Source: an uncultured Flavobacteriales bacterium
Lineage (GTDB): Bacteria > Bacteroidota > Bacteroidia > Flavobacteriales_D > Parvicellaceae
Assembly (NCBI GenBank): GCA_943787535.1
Contig: CALSMU010000004.1
Span: forward strand, 62,001 to 126,000
DNA: 64,000 bases
Direction of reading: 5' to 3'
The translations under genes were made by a program, and so were the position numbers. Below, piece after piece: positions 42,065 to 53,147 of the stretch. The notes under the pieces are model-generated. The model saw nothing but the letters and a program-made list of their open reading frames with translations, did not search any database and had not been told where the DNA came from. Positions within the stretch are counted from its first letter, which is position 1. The number at the start of each line of letters is the position of its first letter.

Positions 42065-44701
42065 ATGGCAGGAGTAAAAAGACTAAGTAAAGTAGCAAGA
42101 GAGCTAAATGTAGGAATTTCGACAATAGTGGAATTTCTTGCGGCGCAAGGCAATGAGATAGATGGTAGCCCAAATACAAAAATAGACGAAAGTGTATTTG
42201 AAATATTGTTGGCGGAATTTGACAGTGCCCGCTCGGAAAAGCTGAAGGTGGATAAAACCCGAAAAGTGAATGAAGAGAAACTAGCTGCAGCTAATAGTGA
42301 AGAGGAAAATAAAGCTCCAGATGCTCTAACGCCTGCTAAAGAAGCAGAAAAGAAACCTGAAGTATTGATAAAAGCTAAGCCTGCTAAGTTATCAGGCCCG
42401 TCGGTGGTTGGAAAGGTTACTTTAGACGAGCCAAAAAAAACTACTAAGAAAGCTGAAGAAAAATCGAAGCCAAAAGAAGCGAAAATTGAGTCTGAGGAAA
42501 AGATTAAAAAACAAGATAAAGAGGGGGTAAAGATATCGCAGGAAAAAGAAGCTTCTGAAGTAGAGGAGCCTAAGTCAGTGGAAACAATTAAGGCAGGGGG
42601 AAAAAAACTGTCTGGTCCAGTGGTTTTGGGTAAAATTGATTTGCCTGCAGAGAAAAAGAAGGCGCCGTCTGAACCTAGTAATGATAAACGAAAGAGAAAA
42701 CGGATTAAGAAGGTTGTTAATGTTGAAAAAGCAGGTAAAAAAGCAACACAAGAACATACTAAGTCCAGAGGGAAAACTGTCAAAAAAGCAGAGCCTTCTC
42801 CGGATGAGATTAAAAAACAAATTCAAGAGACGCTCAGTCGTTTAAGCAACAAAGGTAAAAGTAAAGGATCTAAATTCCGTAAAGAGAAGAGAGATGCCCA
42901 AAGTGCAAAGCGTGAGGAAGAAGAATTCATAGCAGAAATGGATTCACGTGTGTTGCAGCTTACAGAATTTGTAACTGTTTCTGAATTAGCTGTAATGGTT
43001 GATAAGTCGCCAACTGAAATTATCGGAACATTGATGTCAGTTGGGATTTTTGCATCAATAAATCAAAGGTTGGATGCGGAAACTCTTACTATGGTGGCAG
43101 AAGAATATGGGTTTGAAGTAACATTTGTTAGTGCTGAGGTTTCAGAATCTATATCAGAAGAAGAAGATTCTCCGGAGTCGCTTGAACCACGGCCACCAAT
43201 TGTTACTGTAATGGGGCACGTTGATCATGGTAAAACTTCATTGTTAGATTACATCAGAAATTCTGAAGTAACCGAGGGAGAGGCCGGTGGTATTACGCAG
43301 CACATCGGAGCTTATAGCGTTCGGCATAATGATAAACTTATCTCATTTTTAGATACGCCAGGTCACGAGGCCTTTACCGCAATGCGGGCGCGTGGAGCTC
43401 AAGTAACAGATGTTGCTATAATCATAATTGCTGCGGATGATGATGTAATGCCCCAGACAAAAGAGGCTATAAATCATGCTCAAGCTGCCGGTGTTCCTAT
43501 GGTCTTTGCTATTAATAAGGTGGATAAAGATGGGGCAAATCCTGACAGAGTAAAAGAACAGCTTTCAGCTATGAATATCCTTGTTGAAGATTGGGGAGGA
43601 AAATTTCAGTGCCAAGAAATTTCTGCAAAGAAAGGAACTGGAATCGAGGAGCTATTAGAAAAAGTGTTGCTGGAAGCAGAAATGCTTGAGTTAAAAGCCA
43701 ATCCAAATAAAAATGCAGTTGGTACTGTAATTGAAGCAACTTTAGATAAAGGAAGGGGATACGTAACAACATTAATTGTCGAGTCTGGAACATTAAAAGT
43801 AGGGGATGTTATTTTGGCTGGTACCCAGTATGGAAGAATAAAGGTAATGCATGATGAACACGGTGTGGAGGTATCAGCTGCAGGTCCTTCAAAACCTGTG
43901 TCTATGCTTGGAATGAATGGTGCCTCTGCGGCAGGTGATAGATTTAACGTTTTTGCTGATGAAAAAGAAGCAAAACAGATATCTACCAAACGTCAACAAT
44001 TACAGCGAGAGCAAGGATTAAGAACAACCAAGCATATTACTCTTGATGAGATAGGAAGAAGACTTGCTTTGGGAGACTTCCAAGAGTTAAACATTATTGT
44101 TAAAGGTGATGTTGATGGGTCAATTGAGGCGTTATCAGATTCATTGCAAAAACTTTCTGAGGAATCGATACAAGTAAATATTATTCATAAAGCGGTAGGC
44201 CAGATTTCTGAATCAGATGTTTTATTGGCGTCTGCTTCTGATGCTATTATTGTTGGGTTTCAAGTGAGACCTTCTATGAGCGCTCGTAAGCTTGCGGAAC
44301 AAGAAGAAATTGATATTCGATTATATTCTGTAATTTACAAGGCAATTGATGAAGTTAGAGAAGCGATGGAAGGAATGCTTTCTCCTGAGTTGAAAGAAGA
44401 TATACTTGGATATGCTGAAATTAGAGAGACATTTAAAATAACTAAAGTTGGCACAATTGCAGGTTGCTTTGTAACTGAAGGAAAGATTCTCAGAAACAAT
44501 AAAATTAGAGTTATAAGGGAAGGTGTTGTGATTTATTCCGGAGAATTAGGTCAGTTGAAACGATTTAAGGATGACGTAAAAGAAGTTTCTAAAGGCTACG
44601 AATGTGGTTTGAACGTAGATAAGTTTAACGACATTAAAGTAGGTGATCAAATTGAGTCATACATGGAAGTTGAAGTTGCCAGGTCATTAAAAAAGAAATA
44701 G
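42065..44701 (+). CDS. infB: Translation initiation factor IF-2
   Basis: An 878-residue GTPase that delivers initiator tRNA. IF2_N motifs at the N-terminus ([20 protein letters not shown]), a long charged Lys/Glu-rich linker (~80-290), then the G domain: [10 protein letters not shown] (G1), DTPGHEAF (G3), NKVD (G4). C-terminal beta-barrels and fMet-tRNA-binding domain end in [13 protein letters not shown]. The 109-base gap after nusA shows no clear signal, so it is most likely co-transcribed. Confidence 0.96.
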   Translation: MAGVKRLSKVARELNVGISTIVEFLAAQGNEIDGSPNTKIDESVFEILLAEFDSARSEKLKVDKTRKVNEEKLAAANSEEENKAPDALTPAKEAEKKPEVLIKAKPAKLSGPSVVGKVTLDEPKKTTKKAEEKSKPKEAKIESEEKIKKQDKEGVKISQEKEASEVEEPKSVETIKAGGKKLSGPVVLGKIDLPAEKKKAPSEPSNDKRKRKRIKKVVNVEKAGKKATQEHTKSRGKTVKKAEPSPDEIKKQIQETLSRLSNKGKSKGSKFRKEKRDAQSAKREEEEFIAEMDSRVLQLTEFVTVSELAVMVDKSPTEIIGTLMSVGIFASINQRLDAETLTMVAEEYGFEVTFVSAEVSESISEEEDSPESLEPRPPIVTVMGHVDHGKTSLLDYIRNSEVTEGEAGGITQHIGAYSVRHNDKLISFLDTPGHEAFTAMRARGAQVTDVAIIIIAADDDVMPQTKEAINHAQAAGVPMVFAINKVDKDGANPDRVKEQLSAMNILVEDWGGKFQCQEISAKKGTGIEELLEKVLLEAEMLELKANPNKNAVGTVIEATLDKGRGYVTTLIVESGTLKVGDVILAGTQYGRIKVMHDEHGVEVSAAGPSKPVSMLGMNGASAAGDRFNVFADEKEAKQISTKRQQLQREQGLRTTKHITLDEIGRRLALGDFQELNIIVKGDVDGSIEALSDSLQKLSEESIQVNIIHKAVGQISESDVLLASASDAIIVGFQVRPSMSARKLAEQEEIDIRLYSVIYKAIDEVREAMEGMLSPELKEDILGYAEIRETFKITKVGTIAGCFVTEGKILRNNKIRVIREGVVIYSGELGQLKRFKDDVKEVSKGYECGLNVDKFNDIKVGDQIESYMEVEVARSLKKK

Positions 44702-44723
44702 GATTCTTATTCCAAGCTACAGT

Positions 44724-44755
44724 AAAAAGAACGATAACTATCGTTCTTTTTTGTT
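44724..44755. terminator. Terminator after infB, possibly bidirectional
   Basis: AAAAAGAACGA (44724-44734) pairs with TCGTTCTTTTT (44741-44751) around a 6-base loop, with A and T tracts on both sides. It separates infB from the convergent SPOR gene. Confidence 0.8.
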
Positions 44756-44761
44756 TTTATA

Positions 44762-45280
44762 TTACTTGTTGTTTTCTTTTTTATCGATACGTTTCAATGC
44801 CGGCAAACTTAGCTTCTTTTTGACGACAAGCGCATCTGGGAAATTAGCTTTAATTTCATGTTTGAATTTATAAGCACTGTTTTTATCATAAAACCTTCCT
44901 GCATACAAATATGTGTTGGGTTGGTCATACTCTTCATCAAGTGAGATTTCCGGGTTGTTTCTGATAAACAAGGATCTTGAATCGCGGATAATAGATTTTT
45001 GTTGACTTACTTCAATTTGAATTGTATAGCCGTTAATAAACGGTTTCTTCCCTATTTTACTTGTTAATGAATCAATTTTAGAATCTTGATATATGATAAC
45101 GTCACCTTGTTTTTCGTTATAATTGAGTTCTTTTTTAGCTGTGTCTTTTTGTTGTATTTCCGAGCTATTTGTTGTGTTGGATGGTTTTTTATAGGTTCTC
45201 CAGTCCGTATCTTGCGCGAAGGCAACAGAAGAGCTTAAAACGATAAGCAAATAAACTAATTTAACTTTGAAAATGTTCAT
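44762..45280 (-). CDS. SPOR domain protein
   Basis: A 172-residue protein with a signal peptide (FKVKLVYLLIVLSSSVAFAQ). A polar linker leads to a SPOR domain (~95-165: NGYTIQIEVSQQKSIIR, TYLYAGRFYDKNSAYKFKHE), which binds glycan strands lacking stem peptides at division sites. Probably a periplasmic peptidoglycan-binding protein. Monocistronic. Confidence 0.8.
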   Translation of the reverse strand: MNIFKVKLVYLLIVLSSSVAFAQDTDWRTYKKPSNTTNSSEIQQKDTAKKELNYNEKQGDVIIYQDSKIDSLTSKIGKKPFINGYTIQIEVSQQKSIIRDSRSLFIRNNPEISLDEEYDQPNTYLYAGRFYDKNSAYKFKHEIKANFPDALVVKKKLSLPALKRIDKKENNK

Positions 45281-45525
45281 AATGATGAATTTGTTCCTAC
45301 AAAATTAAACCAATTAAGTAGACATTCATTGCACAGCGATGTAAAAATTATGCCATAATTAACCTTTTATTCTTGCAATAACTGCATGTTTCTAAATCAG
45401 ATAGCGGTTTATTGTGTCTCTACAACTTTCTTTTCCGATATTTCCCCTTATTTAGAATCATTATAAACTACTAACGATGCTGACACTTTCGTGACAAAAC
45501 CTTAGGTGAAAAACCCTTCAAATGT

Positions 45526-45533
45526 TAGTTTTG
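45526..45533 (+). promoter_or_regulatory. -7 box for the act-cox operon
   Basis: TAGTTTTG, 34 bases before the actA ATG; no clear -33 TTG at the usual distance. The rest of the 287-base gap 45281-45567 is AT-rich with no ORF I can support. Confidence 0.5.
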
Positions 45534-45567
45534 CATGTGTTAAAAAAGCTTAAAAAAGCTAATTTAA

Positions 45568-46911
45568 ATGGAAAACAAAATGAAATTTCATTGGACAAAT
45601 AGGCTGAGGGTAGCCACTTTTATTACTGTTTTAACCTTCTTAGCTGCAATACCAGTAAAGGCTCAAGACGGTAAGTCGTTATTTAAAGCAAACTGTGCTT
45701 CCTGTCACAAGGCATTGAAAAATTCAACTGGTCCCATGCTGCAAGGAGCAAAGGCTAGATGGACCGACGCAGGTGAAGCGGATAATATTTATAAATGGGT
45801 CAAAGATCCAGTTGGCCTAGCAAATAGCGGAACTTCTCCTTATGCGGTTCAAATATCTGAATACAGTCCTACAGCCATGACTGCTCAGGGTCATTTAACG
45901 AATGAAGAGATTGATGCAATTTTGGATTATGCTGACAATGTCAAGCCTGTGGCTAAGACAGCAGTTGCATCCTCCGATGTTGACGGTAAAGACGGACAAG
46001 AAGAAGGAGGAGCTCTACTTTGGATTATACTTCTGATTGTTGTATTTAGTGTGGTGATATTTGCTGCAAGAGGAGTCAGAAAGCAATTAGCTTATGTTGT
46101 GGCGGAAAAAGAGGGTGAAGAGATTGAGCTAAACAAATCAATTAAAGAAAAGCTAGGTGAATGGATAGTTAGAAACTGGAAATTCACCACTATTGCCTTC
46201 GTTCTGCTTGCGGTTACAGGTGGTGCTGACTTAATGAAAAGAGGTTTTCAAGTAGGTGTTTATGCAGATTATAAGCCTTCGCAACCAATCAATTATTCGC
46301 ACAAGCTGCATGCAGGTGAAATGGGTATTGATTGTAAATACTGTCATAACTCAGCGGAAAAATCAAAACATGCTGGAATACCAACAGTAAATGTTTGTAT
46401 GAATTGTCATGAAAATGTTGTTGAAAGCGACTACAGGTTGGGTAGTACAGAGAACATTGCTAAGATTCATGCTGCTGCCGGCTATGATTCTGAAACTAGA
46501 AAGTATACAGGAAATACCTCTCCAATCGTTTGGAATAAAGCACATAATTTACCTGATCATGTTTTCTTTAGTCACTCGCAGCACGTCAACACAAAAACAG
46601 GTAACATTGATTGTAAGCAATGTCATGGTAACGTTCCTACTTATGGATTGGGTCGTGTTTCCACTACTGAAGAGATTAATCAATTGGCAGGTACTGATGG
46701 TATCATTCCACTTACAAAACCTTTGCTTACTATGGGATGGTGTTTGGAGTGTCACAACGAAAAAGCAGTTGACTTGACGAAATCAGACTACTATAAGGAA
46801 TTGCATGGCAGGCTTAAATCTCGTCCCGATTTCTTAAGAAAAATATCAGAAGACGACAAGATTACAGTTCGGGAGTTAGGGGGATGGGAATGTGCTAAAT
46901 GTCACTACTAA
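45568..46911 (+). CDS. actA: Alternative complex III subunit ActA, fused to a monoheme domain
   Basis: A 447-residue cytochrome c with six CxxCH hemes. After the signal peptide (ends PVKAQ) a monoheme domain has CASCHK (residue 43) and a likely Met ligand further on. Two membrane segments follow (ALLWIILLIVVFSVVIF ~150 and WKFTTIAFVLLAVTGG ~200). The pentaheme ActA part has CKYCHN, CMNCHE, CKQCHG, CLECHN and CAKCHY. ActA passes electrons from the iron-sulfur subunit ActB to acceptors. Classical ActA has five hemes; the N-terminal sixth is an added domain. First gene of the act-cox operon. Confidence 0.92.
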   Translation: MENKMKFHWTNRLRVATFITVLTFLAAIPVKAQDGKSLFKANCASCHKALKNSTGPMLQGAKARWTDAGEADNIYKWVKDPVGLANSGTSPYAVQISEYSPTAMTAQGHLTNEEIDAILDYADNVKPVAKTAVASSDVDGKDGQEEGGALLWIILLIVVFSVVIFAARGVRKQLAYVVAEKEGEEIELNKSIKEKLGEWIVRNWKFTTIAFVLLAVTGGADLMKRGFQVGVYADYKPSQPINYSHKLHAGEMGIDCKYCHNSAEKSKHAGIPTVNVCMNCHENVVESDYRLGSTENIAKIHAAAGYDSETRKYTGNTSPIVWNKAHNLPDHVFFSHSQHVNTKTGNIDCKQCHGNVPTYGLGRVSTTEEINQLAGTDGIIPLTKPLLTMGWCLECHNEKAVDLTKSDYYKELHGRLKSRPDFLRKISEDDKITVRELGGWECAKCHY

Positions 46912-46944
46912 GAATAATTTGAATTGAATCACAAAAACATGAGC

Positions 46945-49900
46945 ATGAAGAAAACATACTGGAAAGGGCTTGATGAGAAAGATCAATCACCTGAGTTTGT
47001 GCAAAATAGTAATAAAGAATTTCGTGAAGACTTATCTGTTGATGAGTTTATTGGAAGTGAGGCAATTGGAGATTTTCAAACAGGAAGAAGAGACTTTTTA
47101 AAGTTTTTAGGTTTTGGAGTAGCCGCTGCTACATTGGCTTCGTGTGAGACACCTGTAATTAAATCTATTCCTTATGTTAACAAACCTGAGGATGTTACTC
47201 CTGGTGTAGCCAATTGGTATGCAAGTACTTTTTATGACGGTAACGATTATTCAAACATACTTGTCAAAGCGCGTGAAGGTAGGCCAATATGGGTAAAAGG
47301 AAATAAGGATTTTGGCTTAACAAAAGGTGGAATTACTCCTAGGGTAGGAGCTTCGGTTTTAAATTTATATAACAGTGATAGATTAAGAGGTCCAGTTAGC
47401 TCTGGTTCTTCTGTTTCTTGGAGCGAAGTCGATGCGGATATTAAAGCTAAATTGAAAGCGGTAGCTGATAGAGGAGGTAAAGTAAGAATTCTTTCAAATA
47501 CGATTATAAGTCCTTCTACAGAGTTGGTAATTAATGATTTCATTAGTTCGTTAGGTGGAGAAGTTGCCGAAATGGACTCTTCTGAAGTTGCACCAATAGT
47601 TTCTGATTCTATAGATGCTATTGTGACTCCTATTGTTTCTGATGTTACAGGGGTGGATGTTGAATCTGAGCCTGTGAGTAATGCTGATGTGAAACATATT
47701 CAGTACGATGCTGTTTCTTATTCTGCAATGCGCAAAGCAAACGAAGAATCTTTTGGAAAAGCAGTTGTTCCTGCATACGATTTTTCAAGAGCAAAAGCTG
47801 TGGTAAGTATCGATGCTGATTTTATGGCAAACTGGTTAATGCATACAAAATACAATGTTGATTACGCGGAAACTAGAAATCCAGAAAAAAGAGCTGATGG
47901 AGATCAATGGATGTCTAAACATTTTCATTTTGAATCAGTAATGAGTTTAACTGGGGCAAATGCAGATTCGCGTTGCCCAATTAAACCATCTGAACAAGGT
48001 GCGGTGGCAGCAGCAATTTTGAAGCACATAGGTGGGAAAAACTTAGGCATTGCAGTTTCTGATGAAATTGATGCTTATGCAGCAAAAGCTGCGGAAAAAT
48101 TAAAAAAGCATAAAGGAGAGTCTCTTGTGGTTGCAGGAGCAAACGATAAAGGAGTTCAAGTAATTGTAAATGCAATTAATAACGAACTAAATAATTACGG
48201 AAAGACAATTGATTTAGATAACGAAGTATATCTTAAACAAGCAGATGATTCTAAAGTCGAAGAATTGGTAAATGAGGTTATTTCGGGTGACGTAGGTGCA
48301 TTAATAATTTACGGAACGAATCCAGTTTATACATTGCCAAACGGAGCTGCTTTTGGAGAAGCTTTATCAAATGACAAAATGCTCTCAGTTTCGTTTTCAG
48401 AATTTGCGGATGAAACGGCTTCAAAATGCACCTATATATGTCCGGATCATAATTACCTAGAATCGTGGAATGATTATAAACCCCAAGTTGGGCAATATTC
48501 TATTCAACAGCCGGTGATCAGACCACTGTTTGATTCTCGTCAGGCACAGGAGTCTTTATTGGTTTGGGGTGGTAAAGCCGAAAGAGGAGATAAGGAAAGT
48601 AAAACGTATTACAACTTTATACGAAATAGTTGGGAGAAATTAGGTTTTCCTCGACAATCAGAATATTTAACATTTGATGAATATTGGAATTGGTCAGTTC
48701 ACAACGGAAGTTCTGCGCCGACTCCAATGCCATCTACTTCTGTTTCATTTACTGATACTACATCAGAATCCTCTTCCTCAATGAATAGCTCAGATGCTGC
48801 TTGGGAAGTTGTTGCTTACCAAAAATCAGGAATAGGGGAAGGCCAATATACAGCAAATCCTTGGTTACAAGAGTTGCCTGATGCCATCACCAAAGTATGT
48901 TGGGACAACTATGTAACAATGGCACCAGCTGATTGTTATGACTTATTCAATATTACAGGGAATGAGAAAGGTAAATGGGATGGCTTATATATAGAACAAG
49001 AAACCCCAGTAAACATGGTAAATGTTACGGTTGGAGAACAAGTTCTTAAGTTACCAGTTTATCCATTGCCAGGACAAGCTAGAGGAACAATTGGTGTTGC
49101 TTTAGGATACGGAAGGGCAGAAAATCAAGAAGCGATTGGTTCGGCTGCATTTCAAATAAAATTAGATCAAACAGGAGATTACGATTTAGATGCTGATGGC
49201 AATAAAAAACCAATTGGCGCAAACGCATATAAGTTTACTTCTTTTGAAAACAATTCAATTAAATATTATGCTGATGCTGAGGTAGCAGATGCAAACGAAA
49301 AGTATTTCTTAGCTTGTACACAAACTCACCATACAATTATGGGGAGAACTTCAATATTAAGAGAAACGAATCTTGAATCTATAATAAGTGGGCATAAAGA
49401 TGATTACAATCCTTCTCATGAATTGCATGTACACACGAAAGGGCATGGAGAGCATGTAAATGCAACGGATGTGTCGCTTTGGGATGAACATCCCGTAGAA
49501 TTTGTTGGTCATAGATGGGGGATGTCGGTTGATTTAACAGCTTGTAATGGGTGTGGTGTATGTATAGTTGCGTGTCACTCAGAAAATAATGTTCCTGTTG
49601 TAGGTAAAGATGAAATTAGAAGAGCGAGAGATCTACATTGGTTGAGAATGGATAGATACTTTTCTTCTATAGACGATGATGCAAGAGCAAGATGGGAAAA
49701 GGATAAAAGAGCTGAAGGGAATGATTGGTCTTATGCTAATCTTGAGGTACCAGAAGATAATCCTTCGGTGGTTTTTATGCCTATGATGTGCCATCACTGT
49801 AATCACGCTCCTTGCGAAACAGTTTGTCCAGTTGCTGCAACTACACACAGTAATGAAGGGTTAAATATGATGGCTTATAACCGTTGTATTGGAACAAGGT

Positions 49901-50370
49901 ATTGTGGAAATAACTGCCCTTATAAAGTAAGACGCTTCAATTGGTTTAATTACCGAGATTATAGAAAGTTCAAACATGTTAATAATTCTCAAGATGAAAT
50001 GGCAAGAATGGTGTTAAATCCAGATGTCACAGTTCGTTCAAGAGGTGTTATGGAAAAATGTAGTTTCTGTGTACAACGTATACAAGAAGGTAAATTAAAT
50101 GCGAAAGCGGAGTCAAGAGCGGTAGCGGATGGAGATGTTGTAACAGCTTGTGCGGATTCTTGTCCAAACGGAGCAATTGTTTTTGGAGATTGGAATGATG
50201 AAGAGTCGTTAGTTCGATCTAAAACTTCCGGAGATAGAGCTTATCAGGCACTAGAAGAGATTGGAGTTAAGCCAAATCTTTGGTACCAAGTGAAAGTTAG
50301 AAATGTTGAAGAAGCAGCAGAATTAGCTCATGTTGATACTGCAGACGAACCTCATAATGAAGAACATTAA
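46945..50370 (+). CDS. actB: Alternative complex III subunit ActB (molybdopterin-like + Fe-S)
   Basis: About 1,141 residues. A Tat signal, TGRRDFLKFLGFGVAAATLA ending in a lipobox-like LASC, sends the folded protein across the membrane. The first ~750 residues resemble a molybdopterin oxidoreductase (VANWYASTFYDGNDYSNILV), but in ActB this part binds no cofactor. The C-terminal part has four cysteine clusters: CNGCGVCIVACHSENN, CHHCNHAPCETVCPVAA, CIGTRYCGNNCPY, and CSFC with CADSCPNGA, giving three 4Fe-4S and one 3Fe-4S in characterised complexes. ATG 46945 is preferred; ATG 46939 and TTG 46924 are alternatives. Confidence 0.94.
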   Translation: MKKTYWKGLDEKDQSPEFVQNSNKEFREDLSVDEFIGSEAIGDFQTGRRDFLKFLGFGVAAATLASCETPVIKSIPYVNKPEDVTPGVANWYASTFYDGNDYSNILVKAREGRPIWVKGNKDFGLTKGGITPRVGASVLNLYNSDRLRGPVSSGSSVSWSEVDADIKAKLKAVADRGGKVRILSNTIISPSTELVINDFISSLGGEVAEMDSSEVAPIVSDSIDAIVTPIVSDVTGVDVESEPVSNADVKHIQYDAVSYSAMRKANEESFGKAVVPAYDFSRAKAVVSIDADFMANWLMHTKYNVDYAETRNPEKRADGDQWMSKHFHFESVMSLTGANADSRCPIKPSEQGAVAAAILKHIGGKNLGIAVSDEIDAYAAKAAEKLKKHKGESLVVAGANDKGVQVIVNAINNELNNYGKTIDLDNEVYLKQADDSKVEELVNEVISGDVGALIIYGTNPVYTLPNGAAFGEALSNDKMLSVSFSEFADETASKCTYICPDHNYLESWNDYKPQVGQYSIQQPVIRPLFDSRQAQESLLVWGGKAERGDKESKTYYNFIRNSWEKLGFPRQSEYLTFDEYWNWSVHNGSSAPTPMPSTSVSFTDTTSESSSSMNSSDAAWEVVAYQKSGIGEGQYTANPWLQELPDAITKVCWDNYVTMAPADCYDLFNITGNEKGKWDGLYIEQETPVNMVNVTVGEQVLKLPVYPLPGQARGTIGVALGYGRAENQEAIGSAAFQIKLDQTGDYDLDADGNKKPIGANAYKFTSFENNSIKYYADAEVADANEKYFLACTQTHHTIMGRTSILRETNLESIISGHKDDYNPSHELHVHTKGHGEHVNATDVSLWDEHPVEFVGHRWGMSVDLTACNGCGVCIVACHSENNVPVVGKDEIRRARDLHWLRMDRYFSSIDDDARARWEKDKRAEGNDWSYANLEVPEDNPSVVFMPMMCHHCNHAPCETVCPVAATTHSNEGLNMMAYNRCIGTRYCGNNCPYKVRRFNWFNYRDYRKFKHVNNSQDEMARMVLNPDVTVRSRGVMEKCSFCVQRIQEGKLNAKAESRAVADGDVVTACADSCPNGAIVFGDWNDEESLVRSKTSGDRAYQALEEIGVKPNLWYQVKVRNVEEAAELAHVDTADEPHNEEH

Positions 50371-50399
50371 TAAATTAATTGGAATAAAAACGTATATAG

Positions 50400-51812
50400 A
50401 TGCATAAAGAGTCAGACATCAGGATTCCCTTAATTTTAGGAGACAAAAATTACAAAGATATTACGGATGATGTTATTCGTCCTATTGAAAGTAAAGCTCC
50501 TAAAGGTTGGTACATTCTAATTTCCATTTTCGGAATCTTCGCCCTTTGGGGTGTTGGTTGTATCGTTTACTTGTTAGGTACAGGTGTCGGTGTTTGGGGA
50601 TTGAACAAAACAGTAGAATGGGCTTGGGACATTACTAACTTTGTATGGTGGGTAGGAATTGGTCACGCAGGAACACTTATTTCTGCTGTACTATTACTCT
50701 TCCGTCAAAAATGGAGAATGGCAATTAACCGTGCATCTGAAGCAATGACAATATTTGCCGTTATGATGGCAGGATTGTTCCCTTTAATTCACATGGGTCG
50801 GTTATGGGTTGGATATTGGGTGTTCCCTTTGCCAAATCAATTTGGATCAATGTGGGTAAATGTCAACTCCCCCTTGTTCTGGGATGTATTTGCGATTTCC
50901 ACCTATTTTTCAGTAGGAATGGTGTTTTGGTATATTGGGTTGATTCCTGATTTTGCTACAATTAGAGATAGGGTTACAAAACCGCTTGCCAAAAGAGCTT
51001 ATGGAATATTAAGTTTTGGTTGGACTGGAAATGCGAAAGCATGGAACCGTTTTGAAATAGTATCGTTAGTTTTAGCTGGACTGGCTACACCTCTTGTATT
51101 CTCAGTGCACTCGATTGTATCTTTTGATTTTGCTACATCAGTTATTCCAGGTTGGCATACAACGATTTTTCCTCCCTACTTTGTTTCTGGAGCAGTATTC
51201 TCTGGTTTTGCCATGGTGCAAACGCTAATGCTTGTATTAAGAAAGGCTTTCAAATTAGAAGCTTACTTGCATACTAAGCATATTGAGTATATGAATATTA
51301 TAATTCTTACAACAGGTTCCATCGTTGGAGTCGCTTATATTACAGAGTTATTTATCTCTTGGTATTCCGGTGTTGAATATGAAGCGTATGCATTTTTGAA
51401 CAGAGCTACTGGACCCTATTGGTGGTCTTACGCAGCCATGATGACGTGTAATGTGGTTTCTCCACAATTAATGTGGTCTAAAAAGCTAAGGACAAATTTA
51501 ACGTTTACATTCATCTTAGCAGCTGTTGTAAATGTTGGGATGTGGTTCGAAAGATTTGTTATTATCGTTACTTCTATTCATAGGGATTATGTGCCATCTG
51601 CATGGTCATATTTCCACCCAACTTGGGTAGATATAGGGATTTATGTCGGAACTCTTGGGATTTTCTTTGTTTTGTACTTGCTTTTTGCGAGATACTTTCC
51701 AGTATTGCCAATAGCAGAACTGAAAACAATTTTGAAATCTTCAGGAGAGAATTACAAGAAAGGGTTTGGACATGGTGAGGGCTATTATGATTCTCATATA
51801 GAAAAGCATTAA
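50400..51812 (+). CDS. actC: Alternative complex III subunit ActC (NrfD-like)
   Basis: A 470-residue integral membrane protein of the NrfD/PsrC family with about ten spans (for example WYILISIFGIFALWGVGCIV, GIGHAGTLISAVLLLFRQKW, HMGRLWVGYWVFPLP). It is thought to hold the menaquinol site and, with ActF, a proton path. Conserved His and Asp residues inside the spans support this. It follows actB after 29 bases. Confidence 0.94.
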   Translation: MHKESDIRIPLILGDKNYKDITDDVIRPIESKAPKGWYILISIFGIFALWGVGCIVYLLGTGVGVWGLNKTVEWAWDITNFVWWVGIGHAGTLISAVLLLFRQKWRMAINRASEAMTIFAVMMAGLFPLIHMGRLWVGYWVFPLPNQFGSMWVNVNSPLFWDVFAISTYFSVGMVFWYIGLIPDFATIRDRVTKPLAKRAYGILSFGWTGNAKAWNRFEIVSLVLAGLATPLVFSVHSIVSFDFATSVIPGWHTTIFPPYFVSGAVFSGFAMVQTLMLVLRKAFKLEAYLHTKHIEYMNIIILTTGSIVGVAYITELFISWYSGVEYEAYAFLNRATGPYWWSYAAMMTCNVVSPQLMWSKKLRTNLTFTFILAAVVNVGMWFERFVIIVTSIHRDYVPSAWSYFHPTWVDIGIYVGTLGIFFVLYLLFARYFPVLPIAELKTILKSSGENYKKGFGHGEGYYDSHIEKH

Positions 51813-51835
51813 AGAAAGAAATTAAAAATTACAGT

Positions 51836-52375
51836 ATGACAGATAAAGTTATATATGCAATGTACGATGATGATGATGTTACGAAAGAAGCATGTCAATC
51901 ATTGGTGGATAATGGAGTTCATGTTGCTGACGTATTTTCACCGTTCCCTATTCATGGAATTGATCCAATAATTGGTATTAAACATACGCGTTTAGGTATT
52001 GCCGCATTTATGTATGGAATAACCGGACTTCTCTTGGCAATTATTGCTACTCGATATTTCATGGTTTCTGATTGGCATGGAATAAATATCGGCGGTAAAC
52101 CGAATTTTAGCTATTTAGAAAATATACCATCTTTTGTTCCTATTTTATTTGAATTTACAGTTTTATGTGCCGCTCATGGAATGGCCTTGACATATTTTTT
52201 AAGAAATAAAACTTTACCTGGGATGCCTGCTAGAAATCCTGATCCTAGAACTACCGACGATAGATTTGTGGTAGAGGTAAGGTTAGCAGAAAACAGTAAT
52301 TTTTCTTTGGACCAGTTAAACGATATGATTAAAGAAACAGGAATTGTTGAAATTGACGAAAAAACGATTAAGTAA
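51836..52375 (+). CDS. actD: Alternative complex III subunit ActD (DUF3341)
   Basis: A 179-residue protein with a cytosolic N-terminus (DKVIYAMYDDDDVTKEACQS, DVFSPFPIHGID) and two membrane spans (AAFMYGITGLLLAIIATRYF and PILFEFTVLCAAHGMALTYF), matching DUF3341. In the known structures ActD flanks the membrane core. Full length. Confidence 0.93.
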   Translation: MTDKVIYAMYDDDDVTKEACQSLVDNGVHVADVFSPFPIHGIDPIIGIKHTRLGIAAFMYGITGLLLAIIATRYFMVSDWHGINIGGKPNFSYLENIPSFVPILFEFTVLCAAHGMALTYFLRNKTLPGMPARNPDPRTTDDRFVVEVRLAENSNFSLDQLNDMIKETGIVEIDEKTIK

Positions 52376-52396
52376 TTAACGAATTAAAACGTTAGA

Positions 52397-53098
52397 ATGA
52401 AGCTTACATTAAAATATATAGCAGTAATACTAATAGGTGGAATTACATTGTCATCTTGCAGTAAGCATCCAGATAGTCCAGGATATGAGTATATGCCAGA
52501 CATGTATAGATCACAAGCAATTGAAGCATATGTGGATTATGGAATGGTTGGAGATGAAGAACGAGATGAAACTAGCAGTCGACTGAAAAATACGCAATCT
52601 GCTAGGACACCAGCTGAAGGCTCAATTTCTTTCAATTCTAATAGGGCTCAAGCTGAAATGATGATGCCTTTTAAGTATGGTAAAGATGATTTGGATTCAG
52701 CCTCTGCCAACTTTAAAATTCCTTCCTCTTTTTTGGAGGACATTGATGGAAATGTAAAAGAAGGAAAAAGATTGTATGAAATTATGTGTATGCACTGTCA
52801 CGGAAAGACAGGTCAGGGTGATGGAGGAGTCGTGGTTGTTGGTGAGTATAATCCACCAAGCCCGTATAATGGAGCTTACAAAGAAAGAAGCCTGGGTGGT
52901 ATCTTTCATGTTATCACATACGGGAAAGGAGCAATGGGGCCTCATGCATCTCAATTGAATAAATTGGAACGATGGAAAGTGGCAATGTACGTGAGAACAT
53001 TACAACATGGTGATTTTAATTTAGGTGGTTTAACGGGAAAAGTCGAAGCAGATTCGACTGTTTTACCTTCTGAAGGGCCTGCAGTGGATGCGGGGTGA
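52397..53098 (+). CDS. actE: Alternative complex III subunit ActE, monoheme cytochrome c lipoprotein
   Basis: A 233-residue lipoprotein (LKYIAVILIGGITLSSCSKH). A conserved HPDSPGYEYMPDMYRSQA region is followed by a c-type heme motif IMCMHCHGKTGQGDGG (~residues 127-142) and a likely Met ligand in GKGAMGPHASQL. It transfers electrons from ActA towards cytochrome oxidase. Part of the operon between actD and actF. Confidence 0.93.
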   Translation: MKLTLKYIAVILIGGITLSSCSKHPDSPGYEYMPDMYRSQAIEAYVDYGMVGDEERDETSSRLKNTQSARTPAEGSISFNSNRAQAEMMMPFKYGKDDLDSASANFKIPSSFLEDIDGNVKEGKRLYEIMCMHCHGKTGQGDGGVVVVGEYNPPSPYNGAYKERSLGGIFHVITYGKGAMGPHASQLNKLERWKVAMYVRTLQHGDFNLGGLTGKVEADSTVLPSEGPAVDAG

Positions 53099-53147
53099 GT
53101 AAATTAAGAATATTAAGAACTAACTATTAATAGAAATAAATAGCCAA